Of a stretch of 64,000 nucleotides of DNA, positions 10,998 through 22,419 are shown in pieces; the first letter of the stretch is position 1, and the number at the start of each line of letters is the position of its first letter. This DNA comes from Zymoseptoria tritici IPO323 (taxonomy: Eukaryota > Ascomycota > Dothideomycetes > Mycosphaerellales > Mycosphaerellaceae). A program made the translations under genes and the position numbers. The stretch is from positions 2,170,001-2,234,000 of the forward strand of contig NC_018215.1 in assembly GCF_000219625.1 (NCBI RefSeq), written 5' to 3'. The notes beneath the pieces are model-generated. The model saw only the letters and a program-made list of their open reading frames with translations. It had not been told where the DNA came from and ran no database searches.

Positions 10998-12779
10998 AGT
11001 CGCGAGAGAGGGAGGCGGAGCACACCTGGACGGCGTTAAACCTTCGACATCCAGACCGGGGCGGTGAACCAGGGTTGTGGCCTAACAGGCCGGGATGTTG
11101 GATGCCTCAAGCTAGGCGGTATGAGGTGATAGGTCGTACTGTCGCGGGGATGCAGGCCAGGTCGTGGGCGTCGGGCGAAGAGATTGAGACTGCGATAGTC
11201 GACGGTGCAGTATAGGTGGTGAGAATAGACAGTGACCAGTGCTCATGGTACTCAGGAAGTCGTACTGCCGTCGTAGGTAGTTAAGCGAAATGTTGTGACT
11301 GCGTCATCTTAGTAGACAATGGAGTGAATCAAAGATCCTTTCCGGGAGTGCATGAGGAACTCGAATGACACGATCGGATGCCTGTCGTTTCTTGGTAATG
11401 GAGCTGTCGCGGCACTTCGGATGTGCGAGGAGGGTGAGATGTGTGAGGCAGTGCAGTGTCGTTACTGCCGGAAGTGAGAGCAATGCTAGGAGGTATGTCC
11501 TTTGGGTGGTAGACTTTGAGACTAAGCCCACGTTGCTTACATGAGATGAGCCACGACGAGCTTGGACGAGCCAGACCGTGTCGATCCGATCTTGGAACCA
11601 CTCGAGGTTGTGTGAGGGAGCGGAGGCGGCGCTCATCTTTGGCCGACATTCCCGTCCTCCATCCTTCGTACTCTTCGTATGGACAAGATTCTTGGGCGCA
11701 GAGTCGGTCGCTGCCTGTTCTGACTTCGTCACTTCCTCGCTCGCCATTCCGCAGAGTTCCCAGCCGGGATCTTGCGTGAAGATTGTCGTTTGGTATGACT
11801 CGAATTGGAGACGTCGTTCGTATGCCTCGGATTCCATCGCATGGCTCTCTCAGCTGGGAGTCCAATATTGACGCCGTTGCGCCCAGGATATACATGATGA
11901 CCATTTACGCACTGCTTGGTCCGTGGGGCTTGGGAGAGATGCGTGCGAATGTGTGTGGGCGCTGTGAGTCGACGAGGAGGGATTCACGAGTTGTGTTGGA
12001 AGAGGATGAAGCTGAGGTGAACAGCAAACGACTCCCTCCTTCTCTTGTCTTCTTCAGCAACAACCCCTCGTTCCTGCCTGACCTGACCTACCTCGCCTAC
12101 GCATTCCCTTCCCTCCATACCGAGCTGAGGAGACAATACAACAGCCCGACTGTGGATGCATAAAACGACGGAGCTGCAAGACCCGCGTGTGCATGCGCAC
12201 AGAGCCGCAGCGAACTTTTTATGCATACACTGCATTATGCACACTGCTGCGTCCAGCAGAGCGACCGCGAGTTGTGAGACGATAAGTCAGTCCTCAACCG
12301 ACGACACAAAAGTACTTCGTACTCTTCGTACAAACGACCTCGTTGTTACACATCCTCTCGGCATGTCGGCGCCTGTTCACCGTCCTGGACTCTCAGCCAC
12401 TGCCTCCCTGTTCCGGAGACACCCCGAGATGTTCGCATAGCCAAACCACATCACCTTAAGAACAGCCGCATCGATCCTGACCTCACCTCGTCCATCTCAC
12501 AATACCGAGGCGCCCAACTGCAATGCTCAAAGACGAGGAAGCGTCCTGCCGCACACTCAATTCTCGCTGTTCCTCGATGCAAGCTTACCTCGCAGGCTCG
12601 AGTAGTCTCCATCGGAGGACTTTGCGTTTCGGAGACTTCGGGTGTTGACAAAATGACAGGCTTCACTCCATTACCTCCGCAGAATTCAAGCTGATTTCAC
12701 AGTGCATCAAACGGCAGGAACCATGTATCATCATTCATTCGCCATATTTACATCCAAACCCCACCGTCGTCTCTTCCCT
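10998..12779. other. long intergenic region upstream of the AtrR-like gene
   Basis: About 1.8 kb without a supported gene. Open frames of up to 190 codons at 11304-11904 are overlapping in several frames and show no family features. Two features stand out: an identical 16-bp word, CTTCGTACTCTTCGTA, at 11664-11679 and 12316-12331, and the left copy of a diverged direct repeat at about 12340-12510. Confidence 0.55.
12340..12510 (+). repeat. diverged direct repeat, copy 1
   Basis: This stretch resembles 16240-16400 in the same orientation. The best-conserved core is CCCGAGATGTTCGCAT, followed by CATCA-CTTAA, CAGCCGCATC, CTCACCTC and CCATCTCACAA-ACCGA in the same order, with small indels. The two copies bracket the GMC oxidoreductase gene. 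Confidence 0.7.
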
Positions 12780-14795
12780 CTACCCATTAAGAATGGTATC
12801 CGCCGCCTTCTCACTCATAACAAAAATCGGCGCCTGGATAAAAACTCCCGGGATCTTAGGGAAAACGCTCGCATCTACAACCCTCAATCCCTTGACACCT
12901 CTAACCCGGAACTTGCTATCAAGCACAGCGTTCCGATCGCCATCCGCTCCAATCGGCGCGGAGCAAGCAGCATGATGTCCCCAGGTCCGATCTTTAATAT
13001 ACTGACCCAGCTCCGCATCACTCTGGACGTTCGGCCCGGGAAAGAATTCCTCAAATTTACTTCCTGGAAGGAGATTCAGGATAGGGTCATTGTTATACCG
13101 CTGTAAAGCTTGTCGCGACATTTTCAATGCTTGGACCATGGAGGCGAGATCTTTGTCGGATCCTGGGGAGGTGAAGTAGTTGAAGGCGATCTCGGGGACG
13201 TCGAGGGGGTCGGCGGAGCGGAGCTTGACTGTTCCGGCTGTGTTTCGCGTGTGGGCTTTGAGGGTGTACCAACTGTAGAAGTTGTGTTGGTCTACGATGT
13301 GGTCGTACCATTGAGGGAAGTACCCTGTGAAATTGGCTGGAGACCCGAAGATAAACATGTCGACGTCGGAGTTTTCGGCGTAGTCTGAGTGGGCGACCAT
13401 CGTAGCCGCGAGACCATCTGTAGCGTATGTACCGCGTTGGGCGAGGACAGGGGCGCCGGAAACCCATTGCTTATAGCATTCGTCGTGGGGTTTAGCATCG
13501 AGGGTGCAGCCTTCGAGAATGTTGAAGTCTTTGGTATGTTGGACATTAAGGCCGATTTCGTAGCGATCTTGCATGTTGGTGCCTACGCCCGGGGAGTCGA
13601 CGAGGATGGGAATGTCAAACGAGTCGAGCTCGGCTTTAGGACCAATTCCGGAGAGCTTTAGCATTTGGACTGTGTTGTATGTTCCGCCTGCTAGGATGAC
13701 TTCTTTAGTAGCGTTGACGGATCCGGGTGTTCCTGAGCGACCGCTGCTGCGAGGACTGGCGCGGTAGAGGTAGCTTCCTTCGAGATACTCCACGCCGACC
13801 GCTTTTGGCTCATCTCCAGACTTGTCAAAGACGACTTTTGTGACGAAAGTGTCGGTCTTGACCGTCAAGGGGTATCCCTGAGCAACGGTGTCCTTAATGT
13901 GCTCTCGAACACTCTTTCGTGCTCCCTTCTCAGCGATCAGAGGAATGGGATAGAAGCCCTCAGTGGAGTCACGGTTCGGAAGACGAGCGTTCGGGTCACC
14001 CAGAAGCGCGGTGCCTAGACCTACGACCGGCTTGAGCAGATCAAGTCCAGGAGCGATCACACCTGCACCCCCGGCGAGCTGTCGGACAAGCTGCAAGTCC
14101 TTGAGAAGAATCGTAGGGTCGGTTGGGTTCACGCTCTGCCATTCGTAAACTTTGTCGAGGTATTTGCCCATGTTTGAAGCGGACCATGAGGCGTCTCCAG
14201 TCAGAGTGGCGATGTTGTCCCAGTCGGAGTCGTGGGCTGTGATGAAAATTAGGGCATTGTGTGTTACACAGCCTCCGAGAGTGCCGGCTCGTGGGTACAG
14301 GACTCCTTTCGGAGTGGCGCCTGAATTCTGTCAGAAAGGCACAGCTCATGCTCGAAGCATGTCTACATACCCGAAGGAGGCGTGAGTCCAGTATATTCTC
14401 CGTTTGGAGTATCGTAACTGTACTTGGGATCCCGCTGGGCTTGTTGTTGGTCCTGGTAGTGAGAGACATAGAAGTCCCATCGTAGGGCGGGATCCCCTGA
14501 TACTAGTGTTCTGTTCGAGAGTTAGCGACCCGTCTTTCTTGCTCATAGGAAGTTCCCAAACATACTGGAAGATGGGAACAGTGGTGTTTGGATTGCTGCT
14601 CTGATCGTCTCCAGCCTCAATTAACAGCGTGCTGTGGCCTTCCCGAGCCAGACGAGATGCAAGTGGACCGCCTCCGGCTCCACTGCCAACGACGATGTAT
14701 TCATATTCGGATTCCTGCTCTTGTCTGATTTCTGCGGCAGGGAGCGCCGCTGCTAGCAGGAAGAGGCCAAACGGGAGGAATTGCTTGAGACCCAT
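12780..14795 (-). CDS. secreted GMC-family oxidoreductase
   Basis: Three exons (14795-14566, 14510-14371, 14320-12780) with introns of 55 and 50 bases (both GTATGT..CAG) give 636 residues. A signal peptide (LPFGLFLLAAALPA) precedes the FAD-binding beta-alpha-beta motif GSGAGGGPLASRL with the ribose-binding acid in LLIEAG. Other family marks are PRAGTLGGCVTHNALIFI (GMC signature 1 region), ATKEVILAGGTYNTVQMLKL (signature 2 region) and the C-terminal active-site segment GHHAACSAPIG, followed by LRVVDASVFP. The family oxidises alcohols, sugars, choline or aryl alcohols with FAD. The second active-site His/Asn usually found about 10 residues after VVDAS is not in its usual place here (segment PGVFIQAPIF). 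Substrate cannot be told. An extracellular role fits the signal peptide. Confidence 0.9.
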
Positions 14796-16732
14796 CTCGC
14801 CGATGAAAGAATGAGAGCAAGGATGTGGAACTGAGAAGAAATGTGGTGAACATACAGACCCATTTATATGTCGGTGCCTTACTGTTGAGTCCAGCAGCTG
14901 TTTGGCGCTCACGCCTCTAGCTAGTGGATCAACGCTATGCACCAAGGCATTCCTTCGAGATCACACGTCTGTCTAGTTTCTTCCCGAATCCATTCTGCAT
15001 GAGGGGAAAACGAAAGGAAATGAAAGAAATATGCTATTGGACGGAACCAAATGGAGGTCGGGTGGAGATTCCTGTAAACGAGTCAGCGTTTTTGGAGACC
15101 CGCTGATCATGCGGAGGAGTGTCGATCAATCTTCCTTGGGGGAGGCAACGGCATATGGCAACTTGCAAGGCGAACTTGCGCAATTCAGCTTCTCCATCAG
15201 GCCGATGTCACCTCGGCGACTTCAGGGCATGATGGGTTGTGAAGCCGCGCTTGATCGCCGCACACGATATCGAGCAGTCTGGCGATGTCCCTGTGGCTTG
15301 TTCAGCTCGTGGCAGGTTTTGGAGGATTCTAGCGCGAGAGTTTTCTGCTCCACTCACACTGTTGAAACAGAGATCTGCCGTACCTGTCCGCTGCTCTGTC
15401 CCTAAGCTGTGCCTTTGCTCGCTCTCACCTTGCTGAAAGGGGCCTCGATCTCATCTTCAGAATGAGGGGTCGCGCGCGAGCTCGACGCTGTCGCCAGACT
15501 AGCAAAGGCTGCAATGATAGTTACCGCGGGCATGAGGCGCTGGCTGTAGGAGTGGCAAGTCGTTGTCAACGCGAGAGTGTCTCCAAAACGCTCGTTTAGA
15601 ACACGCCAAGTGCTCGTTTGCAGGCAAGCAGGTTGAGCCGAAAGGATGCGAAGTCGGCTTGGCAGTGATGAAAATCGGGAACTTCCTTCCGTGAGGTGCT
15701 CTGGTCAACGACGAAGATGTACAACGGAATCGAAAGATGAAGCAGGATGAAGCAATACCTGAAACCGAACCATACGGCCCTTCGACCTCAAGAGACGAGA
15801 CAGCTCCAGTGTGACGTTGCAGATCAGGAATTCCTTCATCAACGAGATGAGAAGAAACGCCTTGCCCCGAGATCGCCGGACTCCCTTGTGACCTGAACGT
15901 GGTGCAACTGCCGCAGGTACATCTGGGAACGAAGAATCGCCGAAAGGGCCGCAGAAGCGCTGCGCCAGAACCAACTCGTTGACCGTCTGCTCGACCGTTT
16001 TCGACCTTAGGATACGTTTCGAGAGAAGGTGCGCGCACCGAGGGCAGGTGGGATCGTGGGTGACAACATGGCAAGACGCGTACATTCACGACAGGAGAGG
16101 ATGACAGGTTGCGTTGCGTGCTCACGTTGCGGTAGATGGGGGCAGCAAGCGCTCGAAGCAGACATCTTGTGGTGTCTTGAAGGTGCGTATCGAAAGGTGA
16201 TGAGGATCTTCGTGATCTTGATGCCACTGACAGCGTCGTTGTGATTCCAACCTCTCGGGCAGAGCCCAAGTGCCTGTTCCGTCCTTGTCAATTACCTCAC
16301 TGTCCCTGAGAGGGCCCGAGATGTTCGCATCCGATCGACATCAACTTAAAGTCAGCCGCATCCATGCTCACCTCATCTCACTCCATCTCACAAAACCGAA
16401 TCGACTACGTGAAGTGTCCAAAAGAGAACGACTGGTCTTGACGCTCGTTCAACCCTCTCTCCTCCTCGACATGTTGACACCCTGCCGATGGTTCGAACAT
16501 GGGATATCGCTGTCACATGGATTCCATGTTCCGACTCTTCCGACCGCGAGATGGTCCTTGTCAACACAATACTGCTTCAGCGGCTCAGCCACATTCCCGT
16601 GCTTACTTTGACAGGCTCGAGCCATCATGTTGACCGCCATTTTCTTCTCCATCCGTTTCCCCCTCTGCCTCTCTTCTCAGGTCCTCGCAGAGACTCGCAA
16701 AGACTCCAAAAATCCTACAACCACTTCAAACC
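14796..16732. other. long intergenic region
   Basis: About 1.9 kb between the GMC gene start and the cysteine-rich protein gene. Minus-strand frames at 15499-16291 (up to 256 codons) overlap one another in three frames and I could not splice them into a convincing protein. The right copy of the diverged direct repeat lies at about 16240-16400. Confidence 0.5.
16240..16400 (+). repeat. diverged direct repeat, copy 2
   Basis: Partner of 12340-12510 (see there). This copy lies about 330 bases upstream of the small cysteine-rich protein gene, so it may be part of its promoter region. Confidence 0.7.
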
Positions 16733-17106
16733 ATGAAGGTCCTCACATACACCTGGCTCACCCTTGCCGCCGCGGCGATCGGTGCATGCTACCGCATCGA
16801 GCCATTCACTTGTATCAACGACCATGGTACGAATACTACTCCTCCATTGCCCCAGCCTAGAACATCCTTGACTTACCGCTTTCAATAGCATACTGCGCCG
16901 ATAGCGGAAGTACATGCTGTTCTGAAAGGTTTCAATGCCTCAACAACGAGTGCCAAAGTGAGTTGCCTTCTGTTCTGCGAGCTCGCTGCGGAGTGCTGAC
17001 ACTGCTATCAGAGACATGCAACGATGGCGGAACCTGGTGCCAGTACACCGAGGACAAATGCTGCCAAACAAAAGGTTCACGATATTGCGCGGAGGTGTGC
17101 AACTAG
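16733..17106 (+). CDS. small secreted cysteine-rich protein with two tandem cysteine modules
   Basis: Three exons (16733-16826, 16889-16957, 17012-17106) with introns of 62 (GTACGA..AATAG) and 54 bases (GTGAGT..ATCAG) encode 85 residues. Residues 1-18 are a signal peptide. The mature peptide of 67 residues has 13 cysteines. Two successive segments share the spacing C-x6-C-x6-C-C-x5/7-C-x3/4-C: the first runs from CINDHAYC through CCSERFQC to CQ, the second from CNDGGTWC through KCCQTKG to AEVC. The second module starts exactly at the second intron, which points to exon duplication. This disulfide-rich, knottin-like layout is common in fungal effectors, antimicrobial peptides and wall proteins; which one applies here is unknown. 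A decayed third module lies downstream. Confidence 0.8.
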
Positions 17107-17992
17107 GTAGGCCGTTGATGTTTTGCTGTCAAGGACGACGATTGGTGTGTGATTTTTCTGGATGGTTTGATGCCAGGACGAGATAGAGACAGGCTAACAC
17201 TGTTTATCAGAGACGTGCGAGAACGAGGGACGATGCATGCTGCGGTATCCGTGGTGGTGGTGGGAAGCATTGTTCGGGCTGGGGCTGGATTGTTGACATT
17301 CTACCACCAAGGGCTGCAAGAGGTGTGTGATTGTTCTGGCACTTCCGCCTTTCGGCCCCACGGATTGGCATCGGCCTGAGAATGTTTGCTTCTTCCCGTT
17401 GTTCTTCTCCTCCTGCTTCGTACCTTCATCCCGTCGACAGATCTTGTTCTTCAGAGATTCCAAAGCAACGGGCGCAGCGGCATGTTCATGAAAGTTTTCC
17501 CTCGGCCGGAAACATCGAAGTCATACTGATCAAGGGTCCAATGAGGTGAAGTCGTGAAGAACCGTTCGGGATGGTAGTATTGGGACTGGGACGTTGTGCC
17601 GCGAACGGTCCCTATCGACTTCCCGGCAGAGGGTAAGAGAAATCTCTCAATCTTGCAGAAACACTATAGACGTCCTTTCTCATGGCCTAAGAGGGAGAAG
17701 GACGTGATGCTTGATCGTGCTGCGTATACCGTCTTGGGACGGGTCTGGACCTGCGCATGCGGTCAGGGTCAGCAGGGAGACCGGATGCTCTCACTAGCTA
17801 TCGCATTTGTCCGTAATCTGCTATCGTGCATGCCGCGATCTGGCACCGTACACGGTCGTTCCCCGAACCTGGTCGCGCCCGTACTCATCCGTGGCGCGGT
17901 ACTATACCGCCTACTTGTCCGTGGCCTGCTATTCGGCTTGTCATCGAAAGATTGCGCAGCCTGTCTGTCTCTACATGTATTTGTCTGCAGAT
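17107..17992. other. 3' region of the cysteine-rich gene and convergent spacer
   Basis: Apart from the decayed third module at 17211-17310, I see no gene. The open frames at 17596-18363 are antisense shadows running into the ankyrin/BTB gene. Confidence 0.55.
17211..17310 (+). pseudogene. decayed third cysteine-module exon
   Basis: After the stop codon of the 85-residue protein, a GTAGGC donor-like site (17107), a GCTAAC branch-like site and TTTATCAG precede a sequence beginning AGACGTGC. This is nearly the same start as the real third exon (AGACATGC). It reads TCENEGR in the expected frame, then continues in the +1 frame as DACCGIRGGGGKHCSGW. The CC and following Cys match the module pattern, but the frame is broken and an in-frame TAG precedes it. 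It looks like an old third copy of the module that is no longer used. An alternative splice form cannot be excluded. Confidence 0.5.
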
Positions 17993-19956
17993 CTATCCGT
18001 CCAAGCCGAGTCCGTCCATCAACGTCTCGATCTTTCCCAGCAGAATTTGATAATTCATCGCATCCTGCGCAAACTCATCACCAGCGATCTCTCCGTCCAG
18101 CGTCCTCACCACGCCTCCAGCCGCACCGTCAATGGCTTGGTCATTGCGTACCGCCGTGGAAGCAGGCATTCCATCCTCATCATCGCTATCACCACCGTCT
18201 TGCTCCGCCTGCACCCACTTCCTCTCCTCATCCATCATCTCATCCAACCCGGCATCCTCAAACCGCAGCCGAAATCTCTCACTCAGATAGTACCGGATAT
18301 CATCCACCAATTCCACCGTATCCGTCTCCTGCCGTCCCTGGATCCTCGCCGCCGACTCCTTGACCAAATCTTTGAACTCCGGCTCGTCGATATACCGCTC
18401 GAGTCGATACGCCATATATCTTGCACCGAATTCTTCCAGTCGGTGGACGCGGGTGTCCCAGCCGGCGCGCACGACTTCGTAGATATCGAGGATTTCGTCG
18501 ACGGTGGTGTCGCCGCGAGGATTTTCCGCTTCAACGACCGATGCGCCGCCGTTACCGAGGGTGCTGATAAGTAGCGCGGCTCGCTGTTTGAGTTTATCGA
18601 TGAAGAGCATGTCTGCGGCGGTGAGCACATCTAATGCTATGGAGAGCGGGAAGTCGGCAGACTCGGTGTATAGGAATCGGAGGATGATTTCCAGCACCGC
18701 CGGGGAGCAATCGACTGGTACGATTTGGAGGTGTGTGCTGGATTGGCCTTCGCGGAAGGGAGAGGCGAACATGGTTGCGAAGACTTCCGAGCGGAGTAAC
18801 ATGGCTCGATGGCAGGGAAAGAGGACGGAACGCTTGGTCTTTCGTTGGCGGGAGGGAGAGCGAGAGGCCTGCTGGAAGTGGCCGACGGGAATGCCTTGGA
18901 GGGGACCTGTTGCTTGGCGGACTTTGGGCGCGGGATCCTCATCATCTTGATCTTCGTCTTCGTCCGCTCGAAGAAGCACATCTGCGAATATGCCATTATC
19001 TCGATCCCACTTGACATCATCTGCCTTTGCCGTATCGAGAGCCACTTTGTACTTGAGCACATTGTTTTGAAACCAGCTCGCCAATTGATCTCGACCTCTC
19101 TCCACTTCCTCAGTCCTCCTCTGTCTCGCTTGTCGTCGATCTCCAGAAGCTAAAATGTCCTCAAACACTTGCTGGATTTCCAGCTGTCGGCTAAGCTTAT
19201 CGATACCGGTCAGAATCGCTTGCGCTTCGTCGCCATCGCCGAGGTCCGCACCGACTTCTGCCATGTACAAGTACCGTATGCAAGTCTCAAACGACTGCGG
19301 CGGGACGCCTTGAGATAAGCGCCATGTTGTCGTCTCCGGTGCAGCGGCCAGCTTCCGAGCAAAGTAGGGACTTCTCGCACTGAGAAGAAACTTGTGCAGC
19401 TCGAAAGTTTCCTCACCAGCTTGTACGCTGATATCCGCCGTCTTCGGAGTGTCTCTCGTCAACAGCGCCGTGATATGTGCCGCCAGAGGTTGTAACGGAT
19501 CCGTAGACTTGCTGTAGTCATATTGAAGCAACAAATTGCGTATCCGGTCATTCAGCGCATTGTACAAACAGCGCTCGCCCTGGAAGGTATCCCGCTCGCA
19601 TAATGCGCCTTGCTCCAAGAGCATCTGTACGACTTCATAGTGACCACAAAGTGATGCCTCCACGAGTCTCCTCATCAGCAAATCAGTCTTCGTCGGATTC
19701 AGGAATTCGGGGTAAAGTTGCCACTCACAAGGATTAGAGGTGTGTAATCGTATTCATCTCGGGCGTTGATGTTGATTCCGGTGGTGATCTGTTCTTGACA
19801 GACTTTGAGGTCACCTCGTCGACATGCTTCGCAAAACTTTCGGAACTCGATGCTCGTGTCCAAGGGGTTTTCTTCTTTCAGTCGACCAGAGGATATATCC
19901 TGCTTCTCCTCGTAGAGAGCCTTTTCGATCTGGTGCTTCCCGAGGATGTTGGTCAT
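17993..19956 (-). CDS. ankyrin-repeat and double BTB/POZ domain protein
   Basis: Two exons (19956-19729, 19657-17993) with a 71-base intron (GTGAGT..TGGAG) encode 630 residues. An N-terminal ankyrin segment (residues 30-115: EACRRGDLKVCQEQI, then DYTPLILASLCGHYEVVQML across the splice) is followed by a first BTB fold (about residues 145-215, FELHKFLLSARSPYFARKL) and a second (about 340-470, LFPCHRAMLLRSEVFATMF with LRFLYTESADFPL). The C-terminal third is helical. This order matches the ABTB1/Btb1 type of protein, which in other organisms links substrates to cullin-3 ubiquitin ligases. Cullin-3 binding is inferred from the family only. Start and splice are well supported by the continuous ankyrin repeat. 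Confidence 0.88.
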
Positions 19957-20425
19957 GATCGTAGTCGGGGTGCTCTATTAGCGCTCCTGTCTCTCGAACT
20001 TGTGACAATGCCTATGAATCTGAAGACATGCCGCTCAGGTCGTGTTCGTTGATGAAGTCGAATTGAAGTTCTAACGTTTCCCGGCATGACGTTCAAACGC
20101 CACGCGAAACGACTTTGGCCCCCACGCTAGAAGAGAGTTTCAGGGATCAGTGGAGGAAGTGGTGACCGCCATAGCAACGGCTAAACAACTTTGGTGTTTA
20201 CTTCTTCGACTTCAACTTCGACTCTACTACTACAATACCGTACTGCTCTCGTTCCCCACACACCACATTGCGAGCTTCTTATGCTGCAACATATCTAGTC
20301 CTTCATTTGCCTTGTGACTGGCTCACACAGACGTTACCGGCAGATTCAACACATACAACAAACACACGAGAACAGCGACATACCGAAGCATCTGAGAGAA
20401 GAAGCATCACCCATCTACCGCCAGC
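19957..20425. other. divergent promoter region (ankyrin/BTB and nimA)
   Basis: The two neighbouring genes start outward from this 469-base stretch. I see no repeat or further gene. Confidence 0.6.
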
Positions 20426-22419
20426 ATGGCTAACGACAAAGACTTTGATGTCTTGGAGAAGATCGGACAGGGTTCATTTGGAATCATTCGAAAGGTAAGA
20501 CGCAAGAACAACGGAGAGGTTTTGTGCCGTAAAGAGATATCGTACACGCGCATGTCGGATCGGGAAAAGGACCAATTGCACTCGGAGCTCAAGATCTTGG
20601 AGTCGCTACGGCATCCAAATATTGTGCAATACTGTCACCGAGAGCACTTGAAGTCGTCGCACGATTTGCATTTGTATATGGAGTACTGCGGCAATGGAGA
20701 TCTGGGAGGGTACATCAGAAAGTTGAAGGAGCGGAACCGAATGGCTGAGGAGGACTTCATCTGGACTATCTTCGCCCAGCTAGTGAGCGCCTTGTATCGC
20801 TGCCACTACGGAGAAGATCCCCCAGCGGCGGGCAAAGAGGGAAATTCGAGGAAGGGCAAGCTCGTCAGCAAACAAGGACAACAAGGACACACTGTCATCT
20901 TGCATCGTGATCTGAAGCCCGAGAACGGTAGGTTGTCCCGATATCACCTCAACTCTAGCTCAAACTGACCGTTCTAGTCTTCCTCGGAGAGAACAACAGC
21001 GTCAAGCTCGGCGACTTTGGTCTCTCGAAGATCATCGCCTCCCACGATTTCGCCAGCACCTACGTCGGCACCCCATTCTACATGTCACCAGAGATTTGCG
21101 CCGCTGAGAAGTATTCGCATCACTCTGATATATGGTCATTAGGCTGCATCATATATGAGCTTGCTTCTCGTCGAGTTCCCTTCGAAGCTCGGAGCCACAT
21201 GGAACTCGTGCTAAAGATCAAGAATGGTCGCTTGACTCCTCTTCCCTCACAATACAGTCAGGACCTCTGGGACGCCATCTCCTGGTGTCTCAAGACCAAC
21301 CCCCTTCAACGCCCCGACTGTGCTCAGCTGCTCTCCTTCGCCAACATCAAAGTCGCCCGCACTCGCCTCGAACAGGCCGCCGCGCTCGGCCAACTGGACA
21401 AAGTCGTTTCCGAGCGCGACAGTGCCATGGACAAGCTTCAGGCCGCTCAGAAACAACTCCAAGAGCTCCAAACCGAGGTCCTCAAACTCCGCGAAGCCAA
21501 CAAGAAGGTTGAGATGGAGTGGCACGCCCGCGCCACCCTCGCCATCGATCAGAAAGTTCACGAAGCCAGTGAGAAGAACCGCGCCGAGCTGCTTGCACAA
21601 TTCGACGCCGCCGTCGACATCCGAGCAGAAGAGAAGCTGTCACTCCACCTTGCTTCTCTTCCTTCAAGTCACAACCCTCCTTCCGACCCTGCATCCTCCA
21701 CATCCGCCATACACGTCCGCTCCTCCACTCCTCCACCAGGCAAGCACGCAACCACCGCCGCTTTCTCCCATTTCTCTCGTAACCTGCCGGACCCGTCCGC
21801 CACCTCTCTTCCCGACATGGGATCAGCCAGCCTTCGCCCGACATCATCGTCCTCCGCGCTTGACGAGCCCGACCTCACATCTCTCTCCCTCACCGACGAC
21901 CCACCGATGGACGACGATGCATCACCACTCGCTCGTCGCGCGGCCAAACCATCCCTCCCACCACCGAAGAAGTCTTCCCGCAAGCCCTTCGCGCGCGCCA
22001 AGACCATGGCGACCTGCAACTTCGGCGCGAATGCAGCTAGAGATAGCCCGATGGACGTGCACATGGCGAGTCCAAGCCCGATGCATCAAGGCTACACTCA
22101 GCAGTCAGGTGCTCGCTTTGGCCATCTTGGTCTGTCACCTCGACGCAATGCGCCAAGTGCTCCAACTGATGGCAGCGGTAAGGCCGCTAGAGATCCGCTC
22201 AAGAGGAACATCTTCAGCATGGTCGCCAGCCCAGGCAAGTCCAGTGGAGGCAAGTTCGGCGCCGCCGCATTGGCAGAGAAGGAAAAGGAGAACCGTCCTC
22301 CGGTGCGCGGCAGGACATTGGTGGAACTGTCGAGCCAGCGCGGAATGCAGAGTCCAGCGAAGTGGAATCATGGCGTGCACGGAGAGGAGATGCCCAGTCC
22401 GTGGGTGAAGAGGCGGTGA
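20426..22419 (+). CDS. nimA: NIMA-type mitotic serine/threonine kinase
   Basis: Two exons (20426-20927, 20978-22419) with a 50-base intron (GTAGGT..TCTAG) give 647 residues. The kinase domain is at the N-terminus: VLEKIGQGSFGIIRKV (Gly loop), VLCRKEI (Lys of the ATP site), hinge YMEYCGNGDLG, catalytic loop HRDLKPENV spanning the splice, DFGLSKI, activation segment ending in GTPFYMSPEICA, and SDIWSLGCIIYEL. A coiled coil (about residues 310-380, QLDKVVSERDSAMDKLQAAQ) follows, then a Ser/Pro-rich tail with many possible Cdk sites. NIMA drives entry into mitosis in Aspergillus, with nuclear and spindle-pole action. The insert before the catalytic loop and the coiled coil are as in other fungal NIMA kinases. 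The start fits the short family N-terminus. Confidence 0.93.

Noticed and set aside
11304..11904. Minus-strand frames of 177 and 191 codons upstream of the AtrR-like gene
   Set aside because: Two overlapping frames of equal quality, no splice logic, no recognisable domain.
15499..16291. Possible zinc-ribbon-like gene (frames of 256, 126 and 94 codons, with C-x-x-C pairs)
   Set aside because: The Cys pairs fall in different frames and I found no set of introns giving one consistent protein; transcripts could change this.
16488..16510. GGTTCGAAC, a tRNA B-box-like word
   Set aside because: No A-box, acceptor stem or anticodon arm can be formed around it.
17596..18574. 255-codon plus-strand frames
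   Set aside because: They run antisense into the ankyrin/BTB exon and are Ser/Pro/His-rich shadows.
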